In this document: in pieces, positions 32,248 to 41,560 of the stretch
How the letters are laid out: each line of letters starts with the position of its first letter
Position numbering within the stretch: the first letter of the stretch is position 1
Assembly (NCBI RefSeq): GCF_022095675.1
Contig: NZ_JAHYSG010000071.1
Location: 1-64,000 of the forward strand
Source of the DNA: Dactylosporangium sp. AC04546
GTDB taxonomy: Bacteria; Actinomycetota; Actinomycetes; Mycobacteriales; Micromonosporaceae
Length of the DNA stretch: 64,000 bases
Direction of reading: 5' to 3'
The notes under the pieces: generated by a model
Databases searched by the model: none
What the model was told of the DNA's origin: nothing
What the model saw: the letters and a program-made list of their open reading frames with translations, nothing else
Translations under genes and position numbers: made by a program

Positions 32248-32935
32248 GCGCGTCCTCATCATCATCCCGGCGTGGAACGAGTCGGGCTCGATCGCCGATG
32301 TCGTCGCGGAGGTCAAGGGCGAGCTGCCCGGGGTGTCCGTGATCGTGGTCGACGACGGCTCCACCGACGACACCTCGGCGCGGGCCGCGTCCGCCGGCGC
32401 GATCGTCGCGCGGCTGCCGTACAACCTGGGCGTCGGTGGCGCCATGCGGACCGGCTACCGGTATGCCCGGGACCACGGTTTCGACGTGGCCATCCAGGTG
32501 GACGCCGACGGTCAGCACGACCCGCGGTACATCCCGAAGCTCGTGGACGCGCTCGACGATCACGACCTCGTCATCGGCGCCCGGTTCGCCGGTGAGGGTG
32601 GATATACGGTCAAGGGGCCCCGCAAGTGGGCGATGCGGCTGCTGTCGAGGGTGATCTCCCGGCTGGCCCGCACCCGGCTCACCGACACCACGTCGGGGCA
32701 CCGCGCGTGCAACCGCCGGCTCATCGAACTGTTCGCCGAGTGGTATCCGGCCGAGTACCTCGGCGACACCATCGAGGTCCTGGTGCGCGTGGCCCGGATG
32801 AAGTACAAGATGACCCAGATCCCGGTCGCCATGCGGCCACGGATGGCGGGCACCCCCAGCAACTCACCCGTCAAGGCATCGATCTACCTCGGTCGCGCCG
32901 GCATGGTCCTGCTGCTTGCGTTGATCCGCGCCTGA
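32234..32935 (+). CDS. GT2 glycosyltransferase, polyprenol-phosphate sugar synthase type
   Basis: Protein of 233 residues. The GT-A fold is seen in LIIIPAWNESGSIADVV, VVDDGSTDDTS and the DxD motif VDADGQHDP. There is no C-terminal membrane domain. This is the pattern of dolichol-phosphate mannose synthase-like enzymes, which load a sugar onto polyprenyl phosphate to feed GT-C transferases. Three such large membrane proteins follow immediately. Ribosome entry is internal to the preceding gene. Confidence 0.87.
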   Translation: MINGKRVLIIIPAWNESGSIADVVAEVKGELPGVSVIVVDDGSTDDTSARAASAGAIVARLPYNLGVGGAMRTGYRYARDHGFDVAIQVDADGQHDPRYIPKLVDALDDHDLVIGARFAGEGGYTVKGPRKWAMRLLSRVISRLARTRLTDTTSGHRACNRRLIELFAEWYPAEYLGDTIEVLVRVARMKYKMTQIPVAMRPRMAGTPSNSPVKASIYLGRAGMVLLLALIRA

Positions 32936-32956
32936 CCCCTTCAAGGAGCCCCTCCC

Positions 32957-34963
32957 TTGACCACCGTCACCTCCGGTAGCACCAACATGACGGTAAGCAC
33001 GACACGGACCGGACGTTCGCGGGCGCCGCTGGGCTGGGCGGCCGCGTTCGCGCTGGCCTGGCTGCTGCCGTTGGCGACCCATCTGATCCGCGCCGACTTC
33101 CTGCTGCCCGTCCTGGTGGTGGCGGGTCTGGCCAGCCTGCAGCGGGGCACGGCCGGATGGTTCGACCGGCTGGTGGTCAGCCTGGCCCAGCTGTTCCCGG
33201 CGCTGTGCGTGGCCGGGCTGCTGTTCTCGGTCTGGCCCTGGCACCTGCATCCGGTGGCGGTCGGCGGGTTCGCCCTGACCGTCCTGGTGCTGCTGTCGCT
33301 GCTGACGGGCCGCCGACCGGCGCGGCCCGGCCGGTGGCGAGCGCGCGACTGGGTGCTGGCCGTCGGCTTCGGCGGTGGGGCGGCGCTGACCCTGGAGCCG
33401 TTCGTGCTGCGCGACCTGGGTGGCCGGCTGGGCGTGCTGATCCCGGGCGAGGACCTGTCCCGGCATTTCCTGCTGTTCGACATGATCGGTCAGGTCGGCG
33501 GCTACGCCTTCCTCAACCCGCAGGAGTCACTGCGGTATGCGCCGGCGGATCTCGCCGAGGGGATCCGGAACTACCCGCAGGGCACGCACTTCTCCTTCGC
33601 CGTGCTGGACCACTTCATCCGCTCGTCGGACACGGCGGCGGTCGACGGCACGGTCTCGATGGACGTGATGGTCTGGCTCTGCGTGGCCGCCTTCGTGTTC
33701 CTCGTCCTGTCCGTGCTGTGGGGTGCGCGCCGGGTCGCCGGTGCCGGCGCGAGCCCGGTCCGGCTGCTGGCCACGGTCGGGCTGATCGCCGCCTGGCTGT
33801 ACTTCGGCGACCCCGTCTCGGTACTCACCCGCGGATACCCGAACGAGCTGGTCGGCCTCGCCCTCGCGGCGCTGCTGACCGCACTGGTCGCCCGGCCGCT
33901 GTCCAGCTACGGCGAGCAGCTCGCCACGGTCGCGCTCCTGCTGGTCGGGATCTCGTTCAGCTACCACCTCTTCCTGCCGTACTCGGTGGTCATGGCCGGC
34001 GTCTGGGCCTGGCGCGAACGGCTCTGGCGGCGTCCGGTGGCCTGGCTGGTGGCGGTGCTCATCGCGGCGCCGATGCTGCTGACCCCGCTGCTCAACGCGA
34101 AGGCGGCCAGCGGCTACCAGCTCACGCTGCCGGGCACCGCCCAGACCACCGACCGGGTGGCGACGCTGGTGCTCATCGCGCTGGCGCTGTTCTGCCTGGT
34201 CCGGCGGGGCGGCCTGCGGGCGCCGGGACGCCGCAACGCGGCCCTGGCGGTCGTGGTCGCGGGCGCGCTGTCGGCGGCCGTCGCCACGTACCAGCTGATC
34301 GCCATCGGCCGCACCATCTACTACTTCGAGAAGACCCTGCACCTGGTCATCATCGTGGGGCTGGTCGGTCTCGGCGGGCTGGCCCGCGCGCTGCCGCGCC
34401 GCACGGTGCCCGCCTTCGCCGTCGTGCTGCCGTTGGTCGTCGCGATGATCGCCGCGGGTGGCCGGTGGCACGACCGGCCGGCCAGCAACGGGCTGCGGCT
34501 GGCGGCCGCGCTCGAGCGGGGCTCGCCCGACGGTGCACGCGATGCGATTCTGATGACCCGAATGTTTCCGGACGGCGGCGGCATGATGAATGTCGACCTC
34601 ATGAGCTCGCCGTATCGGAATTGGTATGCGTCGACCTATGCGTCCGTGATGCAGCGCAACTACAAGTACGCGCAGGTCTGGTACCTGTGGCAGGACCCGC
34701 TGTCGAAGCCGAAGACGCTCGAGACGCTGGAAGCCCTGGTGCGGGACAGTCCGGTACCGATTCGGTTCTTCGTTTTCGACCCGCAGGCCAGCTTCCTCGT
34801 CCTGGATCCAGACCACCCGGTCCGGGCGTCGGCCCAGCCTGGCGTCTCCCGGTCAGCATTCGGTGATCCCCAGGCCAAATCGAACATTGATGCGGCCGAG
34901 TACCTGGCGACCAAGTACCCCGACAAGGTGCAGATCGTGCACGCCGTTCCACCCAACCGTTGA
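32957..34963 (+). CDS. Large multi-pass membrane protein, putative GT-C transferase
   Basis: Protein of 668 residues from TTG 32957 (AAGGAG 8 bases upstream). It has about 12 membrane helices and a C-terminal extracytoplasmic domain of about 170 residues. The first large loop carries PGEDLSRHF and NYPQGTHFSFAV, and a later one YYFEKTLH. All three motifs recur in the gene at 37316 (GED-RHF, YPQG-H, YY-EK-LH), so the two are paralogues. The acidic loop residues and setting suggest a polyprenol-phosphate sugar-dependent transferase, but this is inference. Confidence 0.75.
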   Translation: MTTVTSGSTNMTVSTTRTGRSRAPLGWAAAFALAWLLPLATHLIRADFLLPVLVVAGLASLQRGTAGWFDRLVVSLAQLFPALCVAGLLFSVWPWHLHPVAVGGFALTVLVLLSLLTGRRPARPGRWRARDWVLAVGFGGGAALTLEPFVLRDLGGRLGVLIPGEDLSRHFLLFDMIGQVGGYAFLNPQESLRYAPADLAEGIRNYPQGTHFSFAVLDHFIRSSDTAAVDGTVSMDVMVWLCVAAFVFLVLSVLWGARRVAGAGASPVRLLATVGLIAAWLYFGDPVSVLTRGYPNELVGLALAALLTALVARPLSSYGEQLATVALLLVGISFSYHLFLPYSVVMAGVWAWRERLWRRPVAWLVAVLIAAPMLLTPLLNAKAASGYQLTLPGTAQTTDRVATLVLIALALFCLVRRGGLRAPGRRNAALAVVVAGALSAAVATYQLIAIGRTIYYFEKTLHLVIIVGLVGLGGLARALPRRTVPAFAVVLPLVVAMIAAGGRWHDRPASNGLRLAAALERGSPDGARDAILMTRMFPDGGGMMNVDLMSSPYRNWYASTYASVMQRNYKYAQVWYLWQDPLSKPKTLETLEALVRDSPVPIRFFVFDPQASFLVLDPDHPVRASAQPGVSRSAFGDPQAKSNIDAAEYLATKYPDKVQIVHAVPPNR

Positions 34964-35246
34964 CGTCCGGGAACGGCGAGGACACACCGTCGACATCGCC
35001 ACCGAATACGTCGCCGCGCACCACCCGAAAATGCAACACCGGCACTCTCGCGCGGTACCGACCGTGGCGCACCGTGGACATCACCACCACCCGCCGCATC
35101 GGTACCGCCGAGAAGGCGTCTTCGTGAACATCACGTGCAGAAACGCGTTGCGACACGCTCATTCGCATTGTGGTAGCGTCGGCGCGGTCTGAGCGGTGCT
35201 CGCTTCGTCGGTGGCGAGCCACAATCCGCGATACCTCGAGGGGACG

Positions 35247-37160
35247 ATGGTAGGTCAGCACGCTGACGCCGCTGTGGCGAAGCCTTCGGAGCAGGACCCA
35301 GCCCGGGCGATCGTGAGCCCGCCGGACGGTGCCACATCAACGGCAACACCCACCGTGCACGACCCCAGTTCCGAGCAGTCGACGGGGACTGCGCCCGCGG
35401 TCGCGTCCGAGACCGCCGGCCGGCGGCTCAGCGCGCGGTGGGTCGTCATCGCCGTCATCGTGGGCTACCTGTTGCAGGTCGGCTGGCGGATCTGGTTGTC
35501 GCGCAACCTCTACGTGCCGGCCGCCCACGCCGACGAGGACGGCTACCTGGTCGCCGCCCGCGCGCTGGCCGGTGGCGCCGGTGGTGAGACCACCGACAAC
35601 GAGACGTTCCGGCGCATGGGCTATCCGATGCTCATCTCGCCGGTGTACTGGTTCACCCAGGACACCTTCACGGTGTACCGCAGTGTGCTCGTCATCAACG
35701 CCGTGCTCAACGCGCTGGTCTTCCCGTTGCTGTACCTCTACGCCCGGCGGACCCTCCTGCTGTCGCCGCGCACGGCGCTGGGCGGGGCGTTCGTCGCCGC
35801 GGCGATGCCGGCGGTGGTGTTCTACTCGCAGTTCGCGCTGACCGACTCCGTGCTCGGCACCATGGTCATCGCCTGGCTCGTGCTGGCCCACACCTGGCTG
35901 GCCGGCACCACGGCCCGCCTGCGGGTGCTCGGCGCGCTGGGTGCCGGCGCGGTGGCCGGCCTGCTGTTCGTCACCCACATCCGCGGCACCATGGTGGTGC
36001 TGGTGCACGTCCTGCTGGTGCTCGTCGTGCTGGTGCTGCGGCGCAGCCACTGGGCGACCGGCCTCGCCGCGATCGCCGGTGCCGGCGTGGTGATGACGCT
36101 CGACCCGATCCTGAAGGCCGCCAGCGCCAACGCGATCGACAGCGCGGGCAACAGCCCGAAGAGCACCACCATCGACGCGGTCACCACGTTGAGCGGCCTG
36201 GGCCGGATGCTGGGTACCGCCGACGGCCAGCTCTGGTATCTGTGCGTCGGCACGTTCGGCCTCGGCGCGATCGGCGTCATCACGGCGGTGCTGCCGCTGA
36301 CCCGGTTGCGGGCACTGCGGGGCGAGCTGGCCGACAGGGCCGCAGGAGCACGCCGGATCATCGTGACCGCGACGCTCTTCACCACCGTGCTCATCGCGCT
36401 GTCCAGCTCGGCCGCGCTGCCGCCCAATGACAACCGGATCAACTACTACGCCTACCCGCGCTACATCCACATGCTGTTCCCGCTCTGGCTGCTCATCGGC
36501 CTGACCGGGCTGCTGGCGGCCAGGACCCGCCGCCAGGCGCTGGTGCTCGGCGGTTCCGCCGCGGCGCTCACCCTGCTCACCGGTGCGGTCGTGTCGATCC
36601 GCACGCGCCTGCACGGCTGGGGCCGGTTCCTCAACTTCGACTCGCCGGAGCTGTCCTTCATGGGCTGGCGGTGGGACCACATCGGGGTCACCCGGCCCAC
36701 CATCGTCGCGTTGGTCCTGCTGGCCGGGATCGTCCTGCTCATCCAGCGGCCCCGGTGGGGCCTGACGCTGACACTGGCCGGCATGGGGCTGGTGGTCGCG
36801 GCCAACATGGTGGTCGCGACGGAGAAGATCAGCGTGCCGATGGAGGTCAACCAGTACCGTCCCGGCACGCCGCTCATCGTCCGCGAAGGGTACGTCCGCG
36901 AAGGTGACCGGGTCGCGTTCGCGAAGGAGCAGGTCGTCTGGTTCGTCCAGTACAACCACATGCGCGAGATCTACTGGACTCCGCTGCTCATCTGGGACCA
37001 GACGGAGGACCCGACCCCGCCGAGCGACGCGAACGTGGTCATCGCGCCGTACGACCCGCCGGAGAACGTCGACCTGGAGACGTGGGACGGGGCGAAGTAC
37101 GGCTTCCGGTTGGTGGTGACCGATCCGAACCAGCGATGGGCTGTCTGGCGCAAGAGTTAA
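35247..37160 (+). CDS. Large multi-pass membrane protein, GT39/GT-C-like
   Basis: Protein of 637 residues from ATG 35247 (GAGGGGAC just upstream). A cytoplasmic Ala/Thr/Pro-rich N-terminus of about 65 residues precedes about 11 membrane helices. The first loop contains HADEDGYLVAARALAGG, with an acidic DED resembling the catalytic loop of GT-C enzymes of the ArnT/PMT type; YAYPRYIHMLFPL follows in a later loop. The C-terminal soluble domain is shorter than in its neighbours. It lies between the two paralogues at 32957 and 37316 and is not closely related to them. The 283 bp before it hold no gene. Confidence 0.73.
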   Translation: MVGQHADAAVAKPSEQDPARAIVSPPDGATSTATPTVHDPSSEQSTGTAPAVASETAGRRLSARWVVIAVIVGYLLQVGWRIWLSRNLYVPAAHADEDGYLVAARALAGGAGGETTDNETFRRMGYPMLISPVYWFTQDTFTVYRSVLVINAVLNALVFPLLYLYARRTLLLSPRTALGGAFVAAAMPAVVFYSQFALTDSVLGTMVIAWLVLAHTWLAGTTARLRVLGALGAGAVAGLLFVTHIRGTMVVLVHVLLVLVVLVLRRSHWATGLAAIAGAGVVMTLDPILKAASANAIDSAGNSPKSTTIDAVTTLSGLGRMLGTADGQLWYLCVGTFGLGAIGVITAVLPLTRLRALRGELADRAAGARRIIVTATLFTTVLIALSSSAALPPNDNRINYYAYPRYIHMLFPLWLLIGLTGLLAARTRRQALVLGGSAAALTLLTGAVVSIRTRLHGWGRFLNFDSPELSFMGWRWDHIGVTRPTIVALVLLAGIVLLIQRPRWGLTLTLAGMGLVVAANMVVATEKISVPMEVNQYRPGTPLIVREGYVREGDRVAFAKEQVVWFVQYNHMREIYWTPLLIWDQTEDPTPPSDANVVIAPYDPPENVDLETWDGAKYGFRLVVTDPNQRWAVWRKS

Positions 37161-37277
37161 CGTTTCTTGAACAGATCGCTCTTCCTTGGGGGGTCGACGA
37201 GTCGTAGGCTCTGCCGGGCCCCGCAGGCGACGGTGTCGGAACCGTCCGGTAGTCCGAAGAAACAGGAGCAGTCCCCT

Positions 37278-37319
37278 ATGGACACGTTCAGCGCGTTGTG
37301 TGGGGGAGCGCACCGGTGA
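37278..37319 (+). CDS. 13-codon upstream ORF coupled to the 37316 gene
   Basis: ATG 37278 follows AGGAG by nine bases and encodes MDTFSALCGGAHR, ending at a TGA that overlaps the GTG of the next gene (GTGA, 37316-37319). The arrangement is that of a short leader ORF whose translation delivers ribosomes to the main start. TAGGCT at 37205-37210 may be the promoter. It could be chance, as the ORF is very short. Confidence 0.4.
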   Translation: MDTFSALCGGAHR

Positions 37320-39337
37320 CCGCGCCGGTATTCGAGGGGGGCAGGCAAGCGTCTTCCGAATCTCCCGGCCAGGATGGCCGCGGGCATCGGGTGCCGGGCC
37401 GGGATCAGTCCGGTCCGGCGTCGGCCGGACGCGGCTGGCTCCGGCGGGTGGCGATCGGACTCGTCGGGGTCGTGGCCGCGTGGGCCGTTCCGGTCGCGAC
37501 CCATCTGGTCGGGTTCGACGTGCTGTTGCCGGTGCTGGTCTGGGTCGGCACGGCATCGTTGCTGCGGGCCGGCCGGACGTTGATCGACCGGCTGGTGATC
37601 GCCTTCGCCGTGCTCAGCGGCGGGGTCAGCCTCGGCGCGCTGCTGTTCTCGGTCTGGCCGTGGGGTCTCGAGCCGGTGCCGGTGGCCGGGTCCGCGCTCA
37701 CCGTGTTGGTCCTGTTCGCGGCGGTCAGTGGGCGCCGGCCCAGGTTGCCGGGCCGGATCGACCCGTCCGACGTGGTCCTGGCCGGTACGTCGATCCTGGC
37801 GGCGGTGCTGCTGCTGCGACCGCTCGCGTCGAGCCCGACCGCCGCGTTGAAGGTGCTCGCGATCGGCGAGGACGCCGCCCGGCACTTCGGCATCTACGAC
37901 AACATCTACCGCACCGGCGGCCTGCTGGCCTTCCACCAGTCGGAGATGGCGGTGCCGCTCCAGTCGGGCTTCGCCACCTACCCGCAGGGCGCGCATGTGA
38001 CGTTCGCGCTCGTCAACAACTTCGTGCACTCCAGCTCCAGCTACGGCACGCCGCTCACCCGCCTGCACAACTTCGCGCTGCTGTATGCGCTGAGCCTCGC
38101 GCTGAGCATCGCCTGCGTCATGTGGGCCGCCCGGTGGGTGGGCGGGCAGCGGTTGCGCGGCTGGCTCTTCCTGCCCGTGGCCGCCATCGTCACCGGATTC
38201 CTGTTCTTCGGCGACGGCATCCCCATCCTCACCCACGGTTTCGTCAGCGAGGTCGCCGTCTTCGGGCCGTTCGCCTTGCTCATCGCGGTGCTGGCCCGAC
38301 CGTTGAGCGATCCGCGCGAGCAGATCGTGACGGCCGCGGCGCTGCTGTGCGCCGTGTCCATGACCTACTACCTGTTCCTGCTCAGCACGTCGGTGGTCGT
38401 GGTGATCTGGGCCGTCGGCTACCGCCGCCAGCTGCTGCGGCACTGGCGCTGGACGCTCGGCGCGATCCTCGTCGGCGGCCCGGTCGCGCTGTTCGCGCCG
38501 CTGGTCAACCTGCGCCAGGCAGGCTCGGCCGAGCAGCTGACCCGCGACGGCGGCATCGAGCCGATGAATGTCCTGCTGCTGGCGGGACTGCTGGGCGCCG
38601 TCCTGCTCGGGCTGGTCGTGCGCCGGACCGCCCGGCGCAGCCCGGCCTGGCGGATGATGCTGGTCTGGGTGCTGACGAGCGTGACGTACGCCGCGGTGCT
38701 CTTCGCGGCCACCAGCGGCAACCGGTACTACTACGAGAAGTCACTGCACGAGCTGCTGGTGGTGCTGCTGGTCGGCGCGGGCGCGGCGGTGGTCCTGGTG
38801 GTGGGGGCGATCCGGGCGCCGCAGCGGCGGCCCCGGCGCTGGCTGGCCGGGCTCGTGCCGTCCGCGGCTGCCGCGGCGGCGCTGCTGGTCGGCGCGGTCT
38901 TCTTCGCCGGGCCGATGGCCAGCAAGGGGTTCCGGTATCCGCCCAACGGCCGGAGCTGGGGCGAGTCGTACGCCCGCGATCTCAACAACTTCGCCGAGCC
39001 GGCGAACGCCATCGTCAGCACCTTTGAGCGGCTGCCGAACAGCGACGGCTACGTGACGGTGCTGTACGTCAACGGTCGGTACGACGCCATGACCACCTAC
39101 AACGGGACGCTGTGGCTGTCGGTGCTGTACAACAACCATGGCCTAGCCTGGCGGGACACCCTCTGGGTGCTGCCGAAGCCGATCAAGAGCCAGGCGGAGC
39201 TGGAGCAGTTCATCCGGGACAGCCCCGACCCGGTGCGGTTCGTCACCAACGCACCGTCGGTGTCACGAGCGGTCGAGCACGTCCGGCAGACCGACCCGGG
39301 CATTCGGGTCGAGGTCGTGCCGATCAAGTACCCGTAG
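37316..39337 (+). CDS. Large multi-pass membrane protein, putative GT-C transferase
   Basis: Protein of 673 residues from GTG 37316 (GGGGGAG seven bases upstream). About 12 membrane helices and a C-terminal extracytoplasmic domain. It is a clear paralogue of the 32957 product: shared motifs are GEDAARHF, TYPQGAHVTFAL and YYYEKSLHELL, and the opening segments GVSLGALLFSVWPWGLEPV / GLLFSVWPWHLHPV align. Presumably it adds or transfers a sugar on the outer face. It is last in the rhamnose locus and ends at a strong hairpin. Confidence 0.77.
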   Translation: MTAPVFEGGRQASSESPGQDGRGHRVPGRDQSGPASAGRGWLRRVAIGLVGVVAAWAVPVATHLVGFDVLLPVLVWVGTASLLRAGRTLIDRLVIAFAVLSGGVSLGALLFSVWPWGLEPVPVAGSALTVLVLFAAVSGRRPRLPGRIDPSDVVLAGTSILAAVLLLRPLASSPTAALKVLAIGEDAARHFGIYDNIYRTGGLLAFHQSEMAVPLQSGFATYPQGAHVTFALVNNFVHSSSSYGTPLTRLHNFALLYALSLALSIACVMWAARWVGGQRLRGWLFLPVAAIVTGFLFFGDGIPILTHGFVSEVAVFGPFALLIAVLARPLSDPREQIVTAAALLCAVSMTYYLFLLSTSVVVVIWAVGYRRQLLRHWRWTLGAILVGGPVALFAPLVNLRQAGSAEQLTRDGGIEPMNVLLLAGLLGAVLLGLVVRRTARRSPAWRMMLVWVLTSVTYAAVLFAATSGNRYYYEKSLHELLVVLLVGAGAAVVLVVGAIRAPQRRPRRWLAGLVPSAAAAAALLVGAVFFAGPMASKGFRYPPNGRSWGESYARDLNNFAEPANAIVSTFERLPNSDGYVTVLYVNGRYDAMTTYNGTLWLSVLYNNHGLAWRDTLWVLPKPIKSQAELEQFIRDSPDPVRFVTNAPSVSRAVEHVRQTDPGIRVEVVPIKYP

Positions 39338-39354
39338 CCGTCGCGGTACGCGAA

Positions 39355-39387
39355 AAGAGCGGCGGTGGGCTTCCCACCGCCGCTCTT
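39355..39387. terminator. Bidirectional hairpin terminator
   Basis: Perfect 15-bp stem (AAGAGCGGCGGTGGG and complement) with a 3-base loop, between the convergent stop codons of the 37316 gene and prcA. The AAGA/TCTT ends give short A/T runs on both sides. Confidence 0.85.
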
Positions 39388-39425
39388 CGCGTGTCCTGTC
39401 GATGCGTGACTACGTCGATGCGTGA

Positions 39426-40259
39426 CTACTCGGCCGGCTCGTCGTCGGACGACGGGGCCGGGCCCGACGCGTTGTCGGCCGGAGTGCTCGGCGACGCCGG
39501 CGGCTGGGGCTTGTCCTCCAGGCCCGCCTCCGGCTCGACGGCCTCGGCCGCCGGCTTGGTGCCGTCCTCCAGGATCGCCGTCAGGGCGAGACCCGTCAGG
39601 CGGCGGAACGTGCGGCCCGGGCGGTTCCGGTCGAGGACCGCCACCTCCAGCTGGTTGGCCGCCAGCTTCCGCGGCTGGCCGCCTTCGCCCCCGACGCTGC
39701 CCAGACCATCCACGGCCAGCTTCAGCGCCTCAGCGAGCGTCTGGTCGGCCCGGAAGCGGGTCTTCACGGCACCCGAGATGGCGTCCGACTGGCCGCCCAT
39801 GGTCACCAGGCCCGGCTCGTCCTGGACGGAGCCGTCGTAGGTGATCCGGTACAGCTCGTCGTCCTCGGCCGTGGTGCCCACCTCGGCGACGCAGATCTCG
39901 ACCTCGAACGGCTTCTGCTGCTCGGTGAAGATCGCGCCCAGGGTGCGCGCGTAGGCGTTGGCGATCTGGCGGCCGGTCACGTCGCGGCGGCCGTACGAGT
40001 AGCCGTGCAGGTCGGCCAGGCGGACGCCGGCCGAGCGCAGGTTCTCGAACTCCGGGTAGCGCCCGACGGCCGCGAACCCGATGCGGTCGTAGATCTCGCT
40101 GACCTTGTGCAGCGCCGTCGAGAGGTTCTCCGCGACGAAGAGCACGCCGCCCTCGTAGCTGAGCACCACGACACTGCGGCCACGCGCGATGCCCTTGCGG
40201 GCGTATTCCGAGCGGTCCCGCATGATCTGCTCGGGCGAGGCGTAGAACTGCATGGCCAC
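39426..40259 (-). CDS. prcA: Proteasome subunit alpha
   Basis: Protein of 277 residues. The N-terminal helix [20 protein letters not shown] forms the gate, and [17 protein letters not shown] begins the Ntn fold. The catalytic Thr is absent, as expected for alpha. The last 45 residues are Pro/Glu/Ala-rich and disordered. Alpha rings cap the PrcB rings and dock Arc. The GTG at 40259 fits AAGGAG upstream better than the ATG two codons later. prcB is 37 bp upstream. Confidence 0.96.
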   Translation of the reverse strand: MAMQFYASPEQIMRDRSEYARKGIARGRSVVVLSYEGGVLFVAENLSTALHKVSEIYDRIGFAAVGRYPEFENLRSAGVRLADLHGYSYGRRDVTGRQIANAYARTLGAIFTEQQKPFEVEICVAEVGTTAEDDELYRITYDGSVQDEPGLVTMGGQSDAISGAVKTRFRADQTLAEALKLAVDGLGSVGGEGGQPRKLAANQLEVAVLDRNRPGRTFRRLTGLALTAILEDGTKPAAEAVEPEAGLEDKPQPPASPSTPADNASGPAPSSDDEPAE

Positions 40260-40296
40260 GGTGGCGAGTTCTCCTTCGGTCGGATGGGCGGTGGGG

Positions 40297-41160
40297 TCAG
40301 GCGCCGGGGTTCTCGGTGCGCTCGGCGATGATCTGCTCGGCGACGGCCTTGGTCTCCTCGTCGGAGTACCGCCGGGTGCCCTCCGCGGTCGCCGTCATGA
40401 TCACCGGGAAGATGCCGCGCAGCAGGTCGGGACCGCCGGTCGCGGTGTCGTCGTCGGCCGCGTCGTAGAGCGCCTCGATCGCCAGCTTGACCGCCTCGTC
40501 GGTGGTGACGCCCGGACGGTACCGCTTCTTGAGGGAGGACTTGGCGAACAGCGAGCCGGAGCCGATCGAGTCGTAGAAGCGCTCCTCGTAGACGCCGCCG
40601 GCGACGTCGAAGCTGAAGATGCGCCCGGCCTGGTCGACCGACTTGGCGTCGAGGTCGAACCCGGCGAACAGCGGCACGACGGCCAGGCCCTGCATGGCGG
40701 CGCCGAGGTTGTTGCGCACCATGCTGGCCAGCCGGTTGGCCTTGCCCTCGAGCGAGAGCATGCTGCTCTCGATCTTCTCGTAGTGCTCCAGCTCGACCTG
40801 GAACAGCCGCATCATCTCCAGGCCGAAGCCGGCCGTGCCGGCCATGCCGACCAGCGCGTAGGCATCGGCGGCGAACACCTTCTCGATGTCGCGCTGGGCG
40901 ATGAGGTTGCCCATCGTGGCGCGCCGGTCGCCGCCCATGAGCACGCCGTCGGCGCAGCTGATCGCGACGATCGTGGTGGCGTGGGCGCTCACGTCGGCCG
41001 CCATCCCCGGTGGCAGCGGCCGCCGGCCCGGGAGCATCTCGGGGGCCACCTGGCCCAGGAACTCGCTGAACGACGAGGACCCGGCGGCGTGGAACGCGGC
41101 AGGCAGGCGCCCGGAGTGGTCAAGACCCGTCGGCAACGCGAGCTCCCTTCGAAACGACAT
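40297..41160 (-). CDS. prcB: Proteasome subunit beta
   Basis: Protein of 287 residues made as a precursor. A 61-residue propeptide ends at SAHA, and the mature chain starts at Thr62 ([20 protein letters not shown]), the N-terminal nucleophile. [14 protein letters not shown] and [14 protein letters not shown] are typical. It hydrolyses unfolded proteins inside the 20S core. It lies between pup and prcA on the same strand. Confidence 0.96.
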   Translation of the reverse strand: MSFRRELALPTGLDHSGRLPAAFHAAGSSSFSEFLGQVAPEMLPGRRPLPPGMAADVSAHATTIVAISCADGVLMGGDRRATMGNLIAQRDIEKVFAADAYALVGMAGTAGFGLEMMRLFQVELEHYEKIESSMLSLEGKANRLASMVRNNLGAAMQGLAVVPLFAGFDLDAKSVDQAGRIFSFDVAGGVYEERFYDSIGSGSLFAKSSLKKRYRPGVTTDEAVKLAIEALYDAADDDTATGGPDLLRGIFPVIMTATAEGTRRYSDEETKAVAEQIIAERTENPGA

Positions 41161-41246
41161 CGGTGATCGACTGTGTGCCAACAATACGCCGCAGTGCGTC
41201 GTGCACCCCGGCACGGCGCCACGCTGTGGGCGAAACCGCGGAAACC

Positions 41247-41284
41247 GCGGCCCGCCCGCCCGGACGACCGGACGAGCGGGCCGC
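41247..41284. other. Stem-loop between pup and prcB
   Basis: Nine-bp arms GCGGCCCGC/GCGGGCCGC with a 20-base loop in the 136-bp gap. It may attenuate read-through from pup into prcBA or protect the pup message. Confidence 0.4.
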
Positions 41285-41296
41285 AGCGCAGGACGG

Positions 41297-41512
41297 CTAC
41301 TCGCCGCCCTTCTGCACGTATCCGCGGACGAACTCTTCGGCGTTCTCCTCGAGCACGGAGTCGATCTCGTCGAGCAGGTCGTCGACGTCCTCACCCAGCT
41401 GCTCGACCCGCTCGGCTGTCTCCGGGTTGACCTCAGGTGCGACGACGTCCTCTTCCTCGCCGCGCCGCGACTTGCCGGATTGGGACTGCCCGCCCGTATC
41501 CCTCGTAGCCAT
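41297..41512 (-). CDS. pup: Prokaryotic ubiquitin-like protein Pup
   Basis: Protein of 71 residues. Disordered, polar N-terminal half and a coiled-coil-forming C-terminal half ([20 protein letters not shown]) that binds Arc. It ends YVQKGGE, so the conjugating residue is already Glu and no deamidation by Dop is needed. GAGGAGG lies upstream of the ATG. pup follows dop by 48 bp. Confidence 0.97.
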   Translation of the reverse strand: MATRDTGGQSQSGKSRRGEEEDVVAPEVNPETAERVEQLGEDVDDLLDEIDSVLEENAEEFVRGYVQKGGE

Positions 41513-41560
41513 ACCCTCATCCTCCTCGGGGGGACCACCAAACCAACCGCTGCATCGAAC

